DNA from: Streptomyces regalis
GTDB taxonomy: Bacteria; Actinomycetota; Actinomycetes; Streptomycetales; Streptomycetaceae
Direction: 5' to 3'
DNA length: 64,000 bases
Assembly: GCF_001509475.1 (NCBI RefSeq)
Contig: NZ_LLZG01000131.1
Coordinates: 1-64,000, forward strand
The notes beneath the pieces were generated by a model. That model had not been told where the DNA came from. It was given only the letters and a program-made list of their open reading frames with translations, and searched no databases. The position numbers and the translations under genes are program-made. Positions 17,652 through 25,240 of this stretch are shown piece after piece; the first letter of the stretch is position 1; every line of letters starts with the position of its first letter.

Positions 17652-18980
17652 TCAGACGACCTTTCCGGCCGGTTCAAGGATCGCGACGCATTCCACGTGG
17701 TGGGTCATCGGAAACAGATCGAACGCCCGCAACATCCGCACCCGATACCCCCCATCCCGGAAGTACCCCAAGTCCCGCGCCAACGCCGCCGGATCACACG
17801 CCACATACGCGATCCGCCGCGCCCCCAGCGACGCAAGATGCGCGACCGTATTCCGTCCCGCCCCGGCCCGCGGCGGATCCAGCACGATCAGGTCCACCTC
17901 GGAGATACCCGTACGCGGCAGCACCGTCTCGACCTTGCCCTGCTCGATGCGTACCCGCTCGAAGCCGGCGAGGTTGTGCCGGGCGTCCTCCACCGAGCGC
18001 TTGCCGGACTCGATGCCGAGGACCGCGCCCTTGTCGCCGAGCCGGTCGGCGAGCGCGCCCGCGAACAGGCCCACGCCGCAGTACAGGTCGAGCGCCATCT
18101 CGCCCTTGCGGGGCAGCAGGCCCTGCATGACCGCCGTCACCAGGGTGTCCGCGGCCTTCGGGTGGACCTGCCAGAAGCCACCGCTGCCCACCCGGTACGT
18201 ACGGCCGTCCGCGCGCTCACGCACGAAGGGGCGGCCGTGGACGCGGTGGGTCCCGCCGTCCTTCTCGCCGACCCGCATCACGGAGACCGGCTTGTCCAAC
18301 TCCACGATCGGCAGCCGCGCCCCCGGCTTCGGGGTGAGGATCACCTGACGGTCCTGCGAGCCCGTCGCCGCGATCGCCTCGACCCCCGCCATGCCGGTCC
18401 AGTCGCGCTTCTCGATGCCCAGCTCGCTGACACCCTCGGCGGCGATCATGCAGTGGTCGATCGGCTCCACCTCGTGCGAGCGGTGCCGGCGCAGTCCGGC
18501 ATGGCCGGCGTCGTCCACCGCGTACTGCACCCGCGTCCGCCACTGCGGCACCTGCCCGGCCGGCAGCTTGTCGCCCTCGGCCGGCATCACCGTGCCGTCC
18601 CAGCCGACGTCCTCCGGCGTCAGTCCCGCGAGCCGCTGAAGCTGCTCGGCGATGACCTCGCCCTTCATCCGGCGCTGCGCCCCCGGCTTGGCGTGCTGCC
18701 AGTCGCAGCCGCCGCAGCGGCCGGGCCCGGCGAAGGGGCAGGGAGCCTCGATGCGGTCCTTGGACGGTTCCAGCACCTCCACGGCGTCGGCGCGCAGGAA
18801 GCGATCGCCCTCCTCGCCCTCGGTCACCCGTACCACGACCTTCTCGCCGGGCAGGGTGTGCCGGACGAACAGCACCTGGCCGGCGTCGGTGCGGGCGATG
18901 CAGTGCCCACCGTGGGCGACGGGGCCGATCTCGACCTCGTACTCCTCCCCCACCAGCGACTTCTTCGGTTCTGCCTGCAT
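17652..18980 (-). CDS. TRAM-domain SAM-dependent RNA uridine-5-methyltransferase
   Basis: A 442-residue protein of the TrmA/RlmD family, which methylates C5 of uridine in rRNA or tRNA. The N-terminus (residues about 5-60) is a TRAM RNA-binding domain. CPFAGPGRCGGC (about 80-90) supplies cysteines typical of the 4Fe-4S site in RlmD-like enzymes. SAM-binding LDLYCGVGLFAGALA and DPPRAGAG follow, and AYVACDPAALARDL carries the catalytic cysteine. I chose ATG 18980; an in-frame start at 19079 would add 33 residues unlike the family. It lies 144 bp downstream of the APC permease on the same strand. Which uridine it modifies cannot be told. Confidence 0.9.
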   Translation of the reverse strand: MQAEPKKSLVGEEYEVEIGPVAHGGHCIARTDAGQVLFVRHTLPGEKVVVRVTEGEEGDRFLRADAVEVLEPSKDRIEAPCPFAGPGRCGGCDWQHAKPGAQRRMKGEVIAEQLQRLAGLTPEDVGWDGTVMPAEGDKLPAGQVPQWRTRVQYAVDDAGHAGLRRHRSHEVEPIDHCMIAAEGVSELGIEKRDWTGMAGVEAIAATGSQDRQVILTPKPGARLPIVELDKPVSVMRVGEKDGGTHRVHGRPFVRERADGRTYRVGSGGFWQVHPKAADTLVTAVMQGLLPRKGEMALDLYCGVGLFAGALADRLGDKGAVLGIESGKRSVEDARHNLAGFERVRIEQGKVETVLPRTGISEVDLIVLDPPRAGAGRNTVAHLASLGARRIAYVACDPAALARDLGYFRDGGYRVRMLRAFDLFPMTHHVECVAILEPAGKVV

Positions 18981-19124
18981 GGTGGGGTGACTCCAGATCG
19001 AGAAGGGATACGGCCCTGAACGGCGCGCGAAGGGTGGGCAGGAACCCGGTCCGACCGGCGGTCCATCAGGGCCCGACAACAGCCCACCAGTCTACGTGCT
19101 CCCCGCCGCGCCCCGAGCCTTCCG

Positions 19125-21173
19125 TCAGCGCTGGGCGTCCTGCTCCTTCGCCCGCGCCTCGGCCGGCCCGCGCCGCACCGCACCCGGCGCGTTCCACTCC
19201 TGCCGCTTGCGGGCCCGAACCTTGGCCGCCTCGGAGGACTGGAGCTGGTACGGCACCGAGGTCACCATGATGCCCGGCGTGAACAGCAGCCGGCCCTTCA
19301 GCCTCAGCGCGCTCTGGTTGTGCAGCAGATGCTCGTACCAGTGGCCGACCACGTACTCGGGGATGATCACGGACACGGCATCGCGCGGGGACTCCTTGCG
19401 CAGGCTCTTCACGTACTCGATGATCGGCCGCGTGATCTCGCGGTACGGCGAGTCGAGCACCTTCAGCGGGACGTCGATGCCGCGCCGCTCCCACTCCTCG
19501 CGCAGCGCCTTGGTCTCCGCCGGGTCGACGTTGACGCTGAGCGCCTCCAGGGTGTCCGAGCGCAGCAACTTGGCGTAGGCCAGGGCACGCAGGGCCGGGC
19601 GGTGGATCTTGGAGACCAGGACGACCGAGTGCACCCGGGACGGCCGTACGCTGTCGTCGCTCGGGCCCTCGGGGGCGGCGAGTTCCTCGGAGACGTGGTC
19701 GTAGTGGCGGCGGATGGCCGTCATCGTGACGTAGAAGATCACCATGCCGAGCAGGGCGACCCACGCCCCGTGCGAGAACTTGGTGACGAGGACGACGACC
19801 AGGACCAGTCCGGTGAAGAAGGCGCCGAAGGTGTTGATCGCGCGGGAGCGGATCATGTGGCGGCGCTTGGCCTGGTCGGTCTCCGTGGCCAGGTGGCGGT
19901 TCCAGTGGCGGACCATGCCGGTCTGGCTGAGCGTGAAGGACACGAACACGCCGACGATGTACAGCTGGATCAGCCGGGTGGAGTCAGCACCGTAGACCCA
20001 CACCAGGAGGATGGCCGCGCCCGCCAGGAGCACGATGCCGTTGGAGAAGGCGAGCCGGTCGCCGCGGGTGTGGAGCTGGCGCGGCAGATAGCGGTCCTGG
20101 GCGAGGATCGAGCCGAGCACCGGGAAGCCGTTGTAGGCGGTGTTGGCCGCCAGGAACAGCACCAGGGCGGTGGCCGCGGCGAGCACGATGAAGAAGAAGC
20201 TGCCCTTGCCGAAGACGGCCTCGGCGACCTGGGTGATCACCGGGTTCTGGACGTAGCCGGCGCCGACCGCGACACCGTCCTTCAGCAGGTCGACGGCCGG
20301 GTTCTCGGCCATGCGGACCTTGGTCGCCAGGGCGAGCCCGATGATGCCGCCGAACATGGTGACGGCCAGCAGGCCCATCATCGCGAGCGTGGTCGCCGCG
20401 TTCTTCGACTTGGGCTTGCGGAAGGCCGGGACGCCGTTGGAGATCGCCTCGACACCGGTGAGCGCGGCACAGCCGGAGGAGAAGGCCCGCAGCAGGAGGA
20501 AGACGAGCGCGAAGCCCGCGATGCCCTGGTGCTCCGCCTTGATCTCGTACGACGCCGTGGGCGCCCGCATGGTGTCGCCCAGGACGAGCCCGCGGAACGC
20601 GCCCCACGCGATCAGGGTGAAGACGCCCGCGACGAAGACGTACGTCGGGATCGCGAAGAGGTTGCCGGACTCCTTGACGCCGCGCAGGTTCATCAACGTC
20701 AGCAGCACGATCACGCCGACCGCGCACTCGACCTTGTGCTCGACGACGAACGGGACCGCGGAGCCGAGGTTCTCGATGCCGGAGGAGATCGAGACGGCGA
20801 CGGTCAGGACGTAGTCGACGAGCAGGGCGCTCGCGACCGTCAGACCGGCCTTGGGTCCGAGGTTGGTGGTGGCCACCTCGTAGTCGCCGCCACCGCTGGG
20901 ATAGGCATGGACGTTCTGCCGGTAGGAGGCGACCACGGTGAACATCAGCACCACGACCGCGACCGCGATCCACGGGCTGAAGTGGTACGCCGACACGCCC
21001 GCGATGGAGAGGACCAGCAGTACCTCTCCGGGCGCATACGCCACGGAGGACAGCGGGTCGGAGGCGAAGACGGGGAGGGCGATGCGCTTCGGCAGGAGCG
21101 TTTCCGCAAGCCGGTCACTGCGCAGCGCCCGCCCGATCAGAATCCGCTTGGGCACGTCGGTCAGTTTGGACAC
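19125..21173 (-). CDS. APC-family permease, KimA-like potassium importer
   Basis: A 682-residue membrane protein with about 12 hydrophobic segments. It carries the APC signature near the N-terminus (LPVFASDPLSSVAYAPGEVL) and PSGGGDYEVA, and a 150-residue cytosolic C-terminal domain from about residue 510. This layout matches KimA-type K+/H+ symporters. GTG 21173 is preferred because VSKLTDVPKRILIGRAL begins like relatives; a longer frame to 21260 has no family support. TACGAT lies 8 nt upstream of this GTG, so the mRNA may be leaderless. The gene is followed 640 bp away, in the divergent direction, by two TrkA proteins, which fits potassium uptake. Substrate is inferred from family and context. 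Confidence 0.82.
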   Translation of the reverse strand: MSKLTDVPKRILIGRALRSDRLAETLLPKRIALPVFASDPLSSVAYAPGEVLLVLSIAGVSAYHFSPWIAVAVVVLMFTVVASYRQNVHAYPSGGGDYEVATTNLGPKAGLTVASALLVDYVLTVAVSISSGIENLGSAVPFVVEHKVECAVGVIVLLTLMNLRGVKESGNLFAIPTYVFVAGVFTLIAWGAFRGLVLGDTMRAPTASYEIKAEHQGIAGFALVFLLLRAFSSGCAALTGVEAISNGVPAFRKPKSKNAATTLAMMGLLAVTMFGGIIGLALATKVRMAENPAVDLLKDGVAVGAGYVQNPVITQVAEAVFGKGSFFFIVLAAATALVLFLAANTAYNGFPVLGSILAQDRYLPRQLHTRGDRLAFSNGIVLLAGAAILLVWVYGADSTRLIQLYIVGVFVSFTLSQTGMVRHWNRHLATETDQAKRRHMIRSRAINTFGAFFTGLVLVVVLVTKFSHGAWVALLGMVIFYVTMTAIRRHYDHVSEELAAPEGPSDDSVRPSRVHSVVLVSKIHRPALRALAYAKLLRSDTLEALSVNVDPAETKALREEWERRGIDVPLKVLDSPYREITRPIIEYVKSLRKESPRDAVSVIIPEYVVGHWYEHLLHNQSALRLKGRLLFTPGIMVTSVPYQLQSSEAAKVRARKRQEWNAPGAVRRGPAEARAKEQDAQR

Positions 21174-21338
21174 AACAGAGAATCGTAGGCCCCCGGCCTG
21201 GGACGGAGCACATCCGGGTGAAAAGACGCGCGGCGCCGGGGTGAATTCCGTGCCACGCACGCGCCGGGCGCCGGCCTCGCAGGCGTCCCCATGCCTCCAT
21301 GACCTGCGTCGGTACGCTCATCACATCCGGGAGCCCTC

Positions 21339-21437
21339 ATGTCGCAGACGACCGCTCAGCTCGTCGGTGCCCTCGTCTCGCTCGCCGGACTCGCCGCCCT
21401 GGCACTGGCCAGCCTCCGCAGCTTCAACCGCCGCTGA
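21339..21437 (+). CDS. Small single-pass membrane peptide (32 residues)
   Basis: ATG 21339 is preceded by GGGAG at good spacing. The product starts MSQTTAQLVG, has a hydrophobic core LVSLAGLAALALASL and ends SFNRR, so it looks like a one-helix membrane peptide with a basic tail. It is divergent from the APC permease, 165 bp away. No family recognised; the start context and clean helix make it credible. Confidence 0.55.
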   Translation: MSQTTAQLVGALVSLAGLAALALASLRSFNRR

Positions 21438-21480
21438 CCGCCCTGCCGGCCTTCGCCCCTCACCGGACGCACTGGTCGGT

Positions 21481-21693
21481 GTGTCCGACCCTGACGTCGT
21501 CGGGGCCTCCTCCTCAGCCGGCGCCAAGGTGATCCAGTGGCCATGCACCGGGGCAGCCAGACACACCGTCGCCCCGGTGCGGAGCGGCCTGCTGCTCACC
21601 ATCGCCTCAACGTCCGACCGCTCCCTCGTGGTTCACGGCCGTGAACCCACCATCGCGTACGCAGATGAAGTCATGGACGCTCTTGCCGCATAA
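21481..21693 (+). CDS. Possible small hypothetical protein
   Basis: A 70-codon frame from GTG 21481 with high G/C third positions and a C-terminus reading LLLTIASTSDRSLVVHGREP. No domain is recognised and no clear ribosome site precedes the GTG. It could be a real small gene or the tail of a decayed one. It lies between the 32-residue peptide gene and the trkA pair. Confidence 0.35.
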   Translation: MSDPDVVGASSSAGAKVIQWPCTGAARHTVAPVRSGLLLTIASTSDRSLVVHGREPTIAYADEVMDALAA

Positions 21694-21813
21694 GCTCGTG
21701 TCTGGCAACACCCCAAGCTGTTGGCTCGTTGTTGCCTGGCAGACTTAGAGAGAAGAGTGATCAGGGTGTTTTCGCAGGTCAACGGGATGACTAGGACTGC
21801 GGGGTAGAGCTAG

Positions 21814-22485
21814 GTGCACATCGTCATCATGGGTTGCGGAAGGGTGGGCTCCGCTCTGGCCCAGACCCTGGAGCAACAAGGGCACACGGTCGCCGTGATC
21901 GACCAGGACCCCACGGCCTTCCGCCGGCTGGGCCCCGGGTTCGGCGGCCGCCGGGTCACCGGCGTCGGCTTCGACCAGGACACCCTGCGCGAGGCGGGCA
22001 TCGAGGAGGCGGGCGCCTTCGCCGCCGTCTCCAGCGGTGACAACTCGAACATCATCTCCGCGCGCGTGGCCCGTGAGATGTTCGGCGTGGAGAACGTCGC
22101 GGCCCGGATCTACGACCCCCGCCGCGCCGAGGTCTACCAGCGCCTGGGCATCCCCACCGTGGCCACGGTCCGCTGGACGGCCGACCAGATGCTGCGCCGT
22201 CTGCTGCCCTCGGGCGCCGAGCCGCTGTGGCGGGACCCCACCGGCGGCGTCCAGCTCGCCGAGGTGCACGCCTCCGCGGCCTGGGTCGGCCACAAGATCA
22301 GCAAGCTGCAGGAGGAGACCGGCGTCCGCGTCGCGTTCCTCACCCGGCTCGGCGAGGCGATCCTGCCCACGTCGCAGACGGTGCTGCAGGAGGGCGACCT
22401 GGTGCACGTGATGATGCGCACCGACGAGGTCGACAAGGTCGAGGCGGCGTTCACCAAGGGTCCCGAAGAGGAGGGCGGTCACTGA
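21814..22485 (+). CDS. TrkA-family potassium uptake regulatory protein
   Basis: A 223-residue cytosolic protein. Residues 1-120 form an RCK_N/Rossmann domain with the NAD(H) motif MGCGRVGSAL. Residues about 140-215 form an RCK_C domain (VGHKISKLQEETGVRVAFL, LQEGDLVHVMM). Such proteins gate or activate K+ transport in response to nucleotides. GTG 21814 starts directly at the Rossmann strand; the ribosome site is weak. The stop overlaps the next trkA by one base (TGATG), so the two are translationally coupled and probably act as a pair, possibly with the KimA-like permease. Confidence 0.92.
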   Translation: MHIVIMGCGRVGSALAQTLEQQGHTVAVIDQDPTAFRRLGPGFGGRRVTGVGFDQDTLREAGIEEAGAFAAVSSGDNSNIISARVAREMFGVENVAARIYDPRRAEVYQRLGIPTVATVRWTADQMLRRLLPSGAEPLWRDPTGGVQLAEVHASAAWVGHKISKLQEETGVRVAFLTRLGEAILPTSQTVLQEGDLVHVMMRTDEVDKVEAAFTKGPEEEGGH

Positions 22486-23162
22486 TGAGGGTCGCCATTG
22501 CCGGTGCCGGCGCGGTGGGTCGCTCCATCGCGGGCGAACTGCTGGAGAACGGCCACGAGGTCCTCCTCGTCGACAAGGCGCCGACCGCCATCTCGGTCGA
22601 GCGCGTCCCGCAGGCGGAGTGGCTGCTCGCCGACGCCTGCGAGATCACCTCCCTGGACGAGGCGGCGCTCCAGCGCTGCAACGTCGTGATCGCCGCGACG
22701 GGCGACGACAAGGTCAACCTGGTCGTCTCCCTGCTGGCGAAGACGGAGTACGGCGTCCCGCGCGTCGTGGCCCGCGTGAACAACCCCAAGAACGAGTGGC
22801 TGTTCAACGAGTCCTGGGGCGTGGACGTGGCGGTCTCCACCCCGCGTCTGATGTCGGCCCTGGTCGAGGAGGCGGTGAGCGTCGGCGACCTGGTCCGCCT
22901 GCTCCGCTTCAGCCACGGCGACGCGAACCTCGTGGAGCTGACCCTGCCGGAGGAGTCGGCCCTCGCCGGCACCCAGGTCGGCGACGTGGAGTGGCCCCAG
23001 GACACGTCCCTGGTCACCATCATCCGCGGCAACCGCGTCCTGACGCCGTCCCGCGAGGACTCCCTGGAGGCAGGCGACGAGCTTCTCTTCGTGGCCGCCC
23101 AGGCGAGGGAGGAGCAGCTGGAGGATCTGCTGTCGGTGCGACGCGAGGACACAGCGAGCTAG
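22485..23162 (+). CDS. Second TrkA-family potassium uptake regulatory protein
   Basis: A 225-residue paralogue of the preceding gene. It has the Rossmann motif AGAGAVGRSIAGELL at residues 6-20, VVIAATGDDKVNLVVSLLAK in the RCK_N domain, and an RCK_C domain near 140-215 (SALAGTQVGDV, EAGDELLFVAAQ). It starts at ATG 22485 within the stop of the first copy. It is followed by a strong palindromic terminator, so the pair forms a complete short operon. Confidence 0.92.
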   Translation: MRVAIAGAGAVGRSIAGELLENGHEVLLVDKAPTAISVERVPQAEWLLADACEITSLDEAALQRCNVVIAATGDDKVNLVVSLLAKTEYGVPRVVARVNNPKNEWLFNESWGVDVAVSTPRLMSALVEEAVSVGDLVRLLRFSHGDANLVELTLPEESALAGTQVGDVEWPQDTSLVTIIRGNRVLTPSREDSLEAGDELLFVAAQAREEQLEDLLSVRREDTAS

Positions 23163-23181
23163 CCGCTTCGCGCGATACGAC

Positions 23182-23219
23182 GAGAAGGGGCGCCCCGAAA
23201 TTTCGGGGCGCCCCTTCTC
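23182..23219. terminator. Long palindromic terminator
   Basis: A perfect 38-bp palindrome (19-base arms, centre AAATTT) 20 bp after the second trkA stop. It would end trkA transcription and may also work for leftward reads. Confidence 0.88.
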
Positions 23220-23221
23220 AC

Positions 23222-23295
23222 CAGCCTGTCCGGCGCTTGAGGACAAGGCCCGTTCAGGGCCGAAGCGGGGGTCTGGGGGCGGCAGCCCCCAGTTG
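23222..23295. repeat. Dispersed Streptomyces intergenic repeat
   Basis: The block beginning AGCCTGTCCGGCGCTTGAGG and ending in CTGGGGGCGGCAGCCCCCAG matches, from memory, a short repetitive element common between Streptomyces genes. It contains a small CTGGGGGC/GCCCCCAG hairpin and sits between convergent genes. Confidence 0.75.
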
Positions 23296-23317
23296 ACGGC
23301 AACGACGACGCCGGGTA

Positions 23318-24043
23318 CTACTCGGCCGACCGGCCGGCAGCCTCCCGCTCAGCCTTCTCCGCCGCCTCCATCTCCGCGAACACATCGATCGGCGCCGGCG
23401 CCTTCGCCAGGAACACCCACGTCAGCCACACGGCCAGCAGGAACGGCGGAATCTTCAGCGCGACCAGCACCCACCCCAACTGCGTCGTGTCCGCCCACCA
23501 GTACAGCGGGAAGAGAATCGCGCACTTGGCGAGCAGGATCAGCCCCCAGGCCCAACTGGCCTTCGCATACGCCTTCTTGCGTCCGGGGTTGCGCTTGCGC
23601 CAGGAGAGGTTCTCCTTGAACACCGGGCCGAGGATCAGCCCGATCAACGGCACACCGCACAAGGTCGTGATGATGTACGCGAGCCCCAGCCCCAGCGTGT
23701 AGAGCATGCCGGGCAGGTAGAAGTCCTTCGCGTTGCCGGTCATCATCGCGAACACGACACCGAAGGCAACGCCGAAGACACCGCTGAACGCGTGCTTGAC
23801 GGTGTCCCGCATCACCAGGCGCACCACCACGAGCAACAGGGACACCCCGAGCGCGGCGATGGCCGACAGGTGCAGGTCCTTGTTGATCGTGTAGATGGTG
23901 ACGAAGAGCAGACCGGGCAGCACCGTCTCGATCATGCCGCGCATGCCGCCGAAGGCCTCGAACAGCGCGGCCTCCGTCACCGCCCGGGCTGTCTGCTCGG
24001 CGTCTGCGGTGGTGTCTTCAGTCGGCTTGTCGAGCGACGTCAC
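23318..24043 (-). CDS. DUF3159 membrane protein
   Basis: A 241-residue integral membrane protein with about six hydrophobic segments (GLLFVTIYTI, AALGVSLLLVVVRLV, GVFGVAFGVVFAMM, LGLGLAYIITTLCGVPLIGL, WAWGLILLAKCAILFPLYWW, VLVALKIPPFLLAVWLTWVF). The N-terminal FEAFGGMRGMIETVLPGL motif is characteristic of DUF3159. GTG 24043 lies 3 nt after the OB-fold gene, so both are in one operon. The family resembles the transmembrane fold of intracellular septation protein A, but its role is unknown. Conserved linkage with the TrkA pair hints at ion or envelope homeostasis. Confidence 0.88.
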   Translation of the reverse strand: MTSLDKPTEDTTADAEQTARAVTEAALFEAFGGMRGMIETVLPGLLFVTIYTINKDLHLSAIAALGVSLLLVVVRLVMRDTVKHAFSGVFGVAFGVVFAMMTGNAKDFYLPGMLYTLGLGLAYIITTLCGVPLIGLILGPVFKENLSWRKRNPGRKKAYAKASWAWGLILLAKCAILFPLYWWADTTQLGWVLVALKIPPFLLAVWLTWVFLAKAPAPIDVFAEMEAAEKAEREAAGRSAE

Positions 24044-24046
24044 CGG

Positions 24047-24445
24047 CTACTCCCGTCCGAGGGGTCTCAGTTCGTATTTCGGGTTGAACAGCACCCGGCG
24101 GCCCCGGCTCATGGAGATCCGGCCCGATGCGATCAGCCGGCGCCCCGGCTCTATCCCGACTATGGAGCGCCTGCCGAGCCACACCACGTCCAGGGCGGCG
24201 GAGCCGTCGAACAGCTCGGCCTCCAGGGCCGGGACTCCCGCACGCGGCCGCAGGGTGACCGTGCGCAAGGTACCAGTAACCGTCACGATCTGTCGGTCAT
24301 GGCAGTCACCGATCCTGATGCATCCGGCCGTCTCGGCGTCCTCGCGCAGCTCCTCGGACTCCAGGTCCTCCTGCGACGAGGAGAGCCGGTCGAGCATGCG
24401 CCGGAACCGGCCCACCGACTTTTCGGAACGAGGAACAGCACTCAT
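24047..24445 (-). CDS. OB-fold nucleic-acid-binding protein
   Basis: A 132-residue protein. Residues about 40-125 fit an OB fold (VTVTGTLRTVTLRPRAGVPA, LEAELFDGSAALDVVWLGRR, LIASGRISMSRGRRVLFNPK), as in RecG/tRNA-anticodon-type OB domains. I chose ATG 24445, which starts MSAVPRSEKSVG; an upstream in-frame start adds ten unlikely residues. It is co-transcribed with the DUF3159 gene. Ligand unknown. Confidence 0.85.
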   Translation of the reverse strand: MSAVPRSEKSVGRFRRMLDRLSSSQEDLESEELREDAETAGCIRIGDCHDRQIVTVTGTLRTVTLRPRAGVPALEAELFDGSAALDVVWLGRRSIVGIEPGRRLIASGRISMSRGRRVLFNPKYELRPLGRE

Positions 24446-24523
24446 GTCTTGAAGACTACCGGGGTGCACCGACACTCTCGTACCCCCCGGTGCCGACCCC
24501 CGAACCAGCCCCCTGTGACCAGC

Positions 24524-25240
24524 TCACTTCTCAAATCGGTAGCCCATCCCCGGCTCCGTGACGAAGTGCCTGGGATGCGAAGGATCGGCCTCCAGCTTCC
24601 TGCGCAGCTGGGCCATGTACACCCGCAGATAGTTCGTCTCCGTCCCGTACGACGGCCCCCACACCTCCTGCAACAGCTGCTTCTGGCTGACGAGCCGCCC
24701 GGTGTTGCGGACCAGCACCTCCAGCAGATGCCACTCCGTGGGGGTCAGCCGTACGTCCCTCCCGTCCCGGTTGACCTTCTTCGCGGCCAGGTCCACGGTG
24801 AACTCCTCGGTCGCCACCATCACGTCGTCCTCGCCGCCCCCGGTCGGTTCGGCCCGGCGGACGGCGGCCCGCAGCCGGGCCAGCAGTTCGTCCATGCCGA
24901 AGGGCTTGGTGACGTAGTCGTCGGCGCCCGCGTCCAGCGCCTCGACCTTCTCGTCGGAGGAGTGCCGGGCGGACAGCACCAGGATCGGCACCCGGGTCCA
25001 GCCGCGCAGCCCGCGGATCACCTCGACGCCGTCCATGTCGGGCAGACCGAGGTCGAGGACGACCACGTCGGGGTGGCGGGTGGCGGCGAGCTCGAGGGCG
25101 GTGGCCCCGTCGTGGGCCGCGTCGACCTCGTACTTGCGGGCCTTGAGGTTGATCACGAGGGCGCGCACGATCTGCGGCTCGTCGTCGATCACCAGCACCC
25201 TCGTGGGGGCCTGGGGGGTCCCCCCGGTCGGGCTCAGCAT
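24524..25240 (-). CDS. kdpE: KdpE-type response regulator
   Basis: A 238-residue OmpR-family regulator. The receiver covers residues about 14-125, with acidic VIDDE, the phospho-acceptor Asp63 in VVVLDLGLPD and Lys in VTKPFG. The winged-helix DNA-binding domain covers about 140-236 (LTPTEWHLLEVLVRN, YLRVYMAQLRRKLEADP, GYRFEK). KdpE normally activates kdpFABC under K+ limitation. Its ATG lies inside the kdpD stop (7-bp overlap). No kdpFABC is nearby, so its targets lie elsewhere. The paired kinase has lost its ATP-lid region (see kdpD), so phosphorylation may depend on another donor. Confidence 0.92.
   Translation of the reverse strand: MLSPTGGTPQAPTRVLVIDDEPQIVRALVINLKARKYEVDAAHDGATALELAATRHPDVVVLDLGLPDMDGVEVIRGLRGWTRVPILVLSARHSSDEKVEALDAGADDYVTKPFGMDELLARLRAAVRRAEPTGGGEDDVMVATEEFTVDLAAKKVNRDGRDVRLTPTEWHLLEVLVRNTGRLVSQKQLLQEVWGPSYGTETNYLRVYMAQLRRKLEADPSHPRHFVTEPGMGYRFEK

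Noticed and set aside
19320..21188. 622-codon plus-strand open frame
   Set aside because: Antisense to the APC permease gene, whose membrane pattern and motifs are clear.
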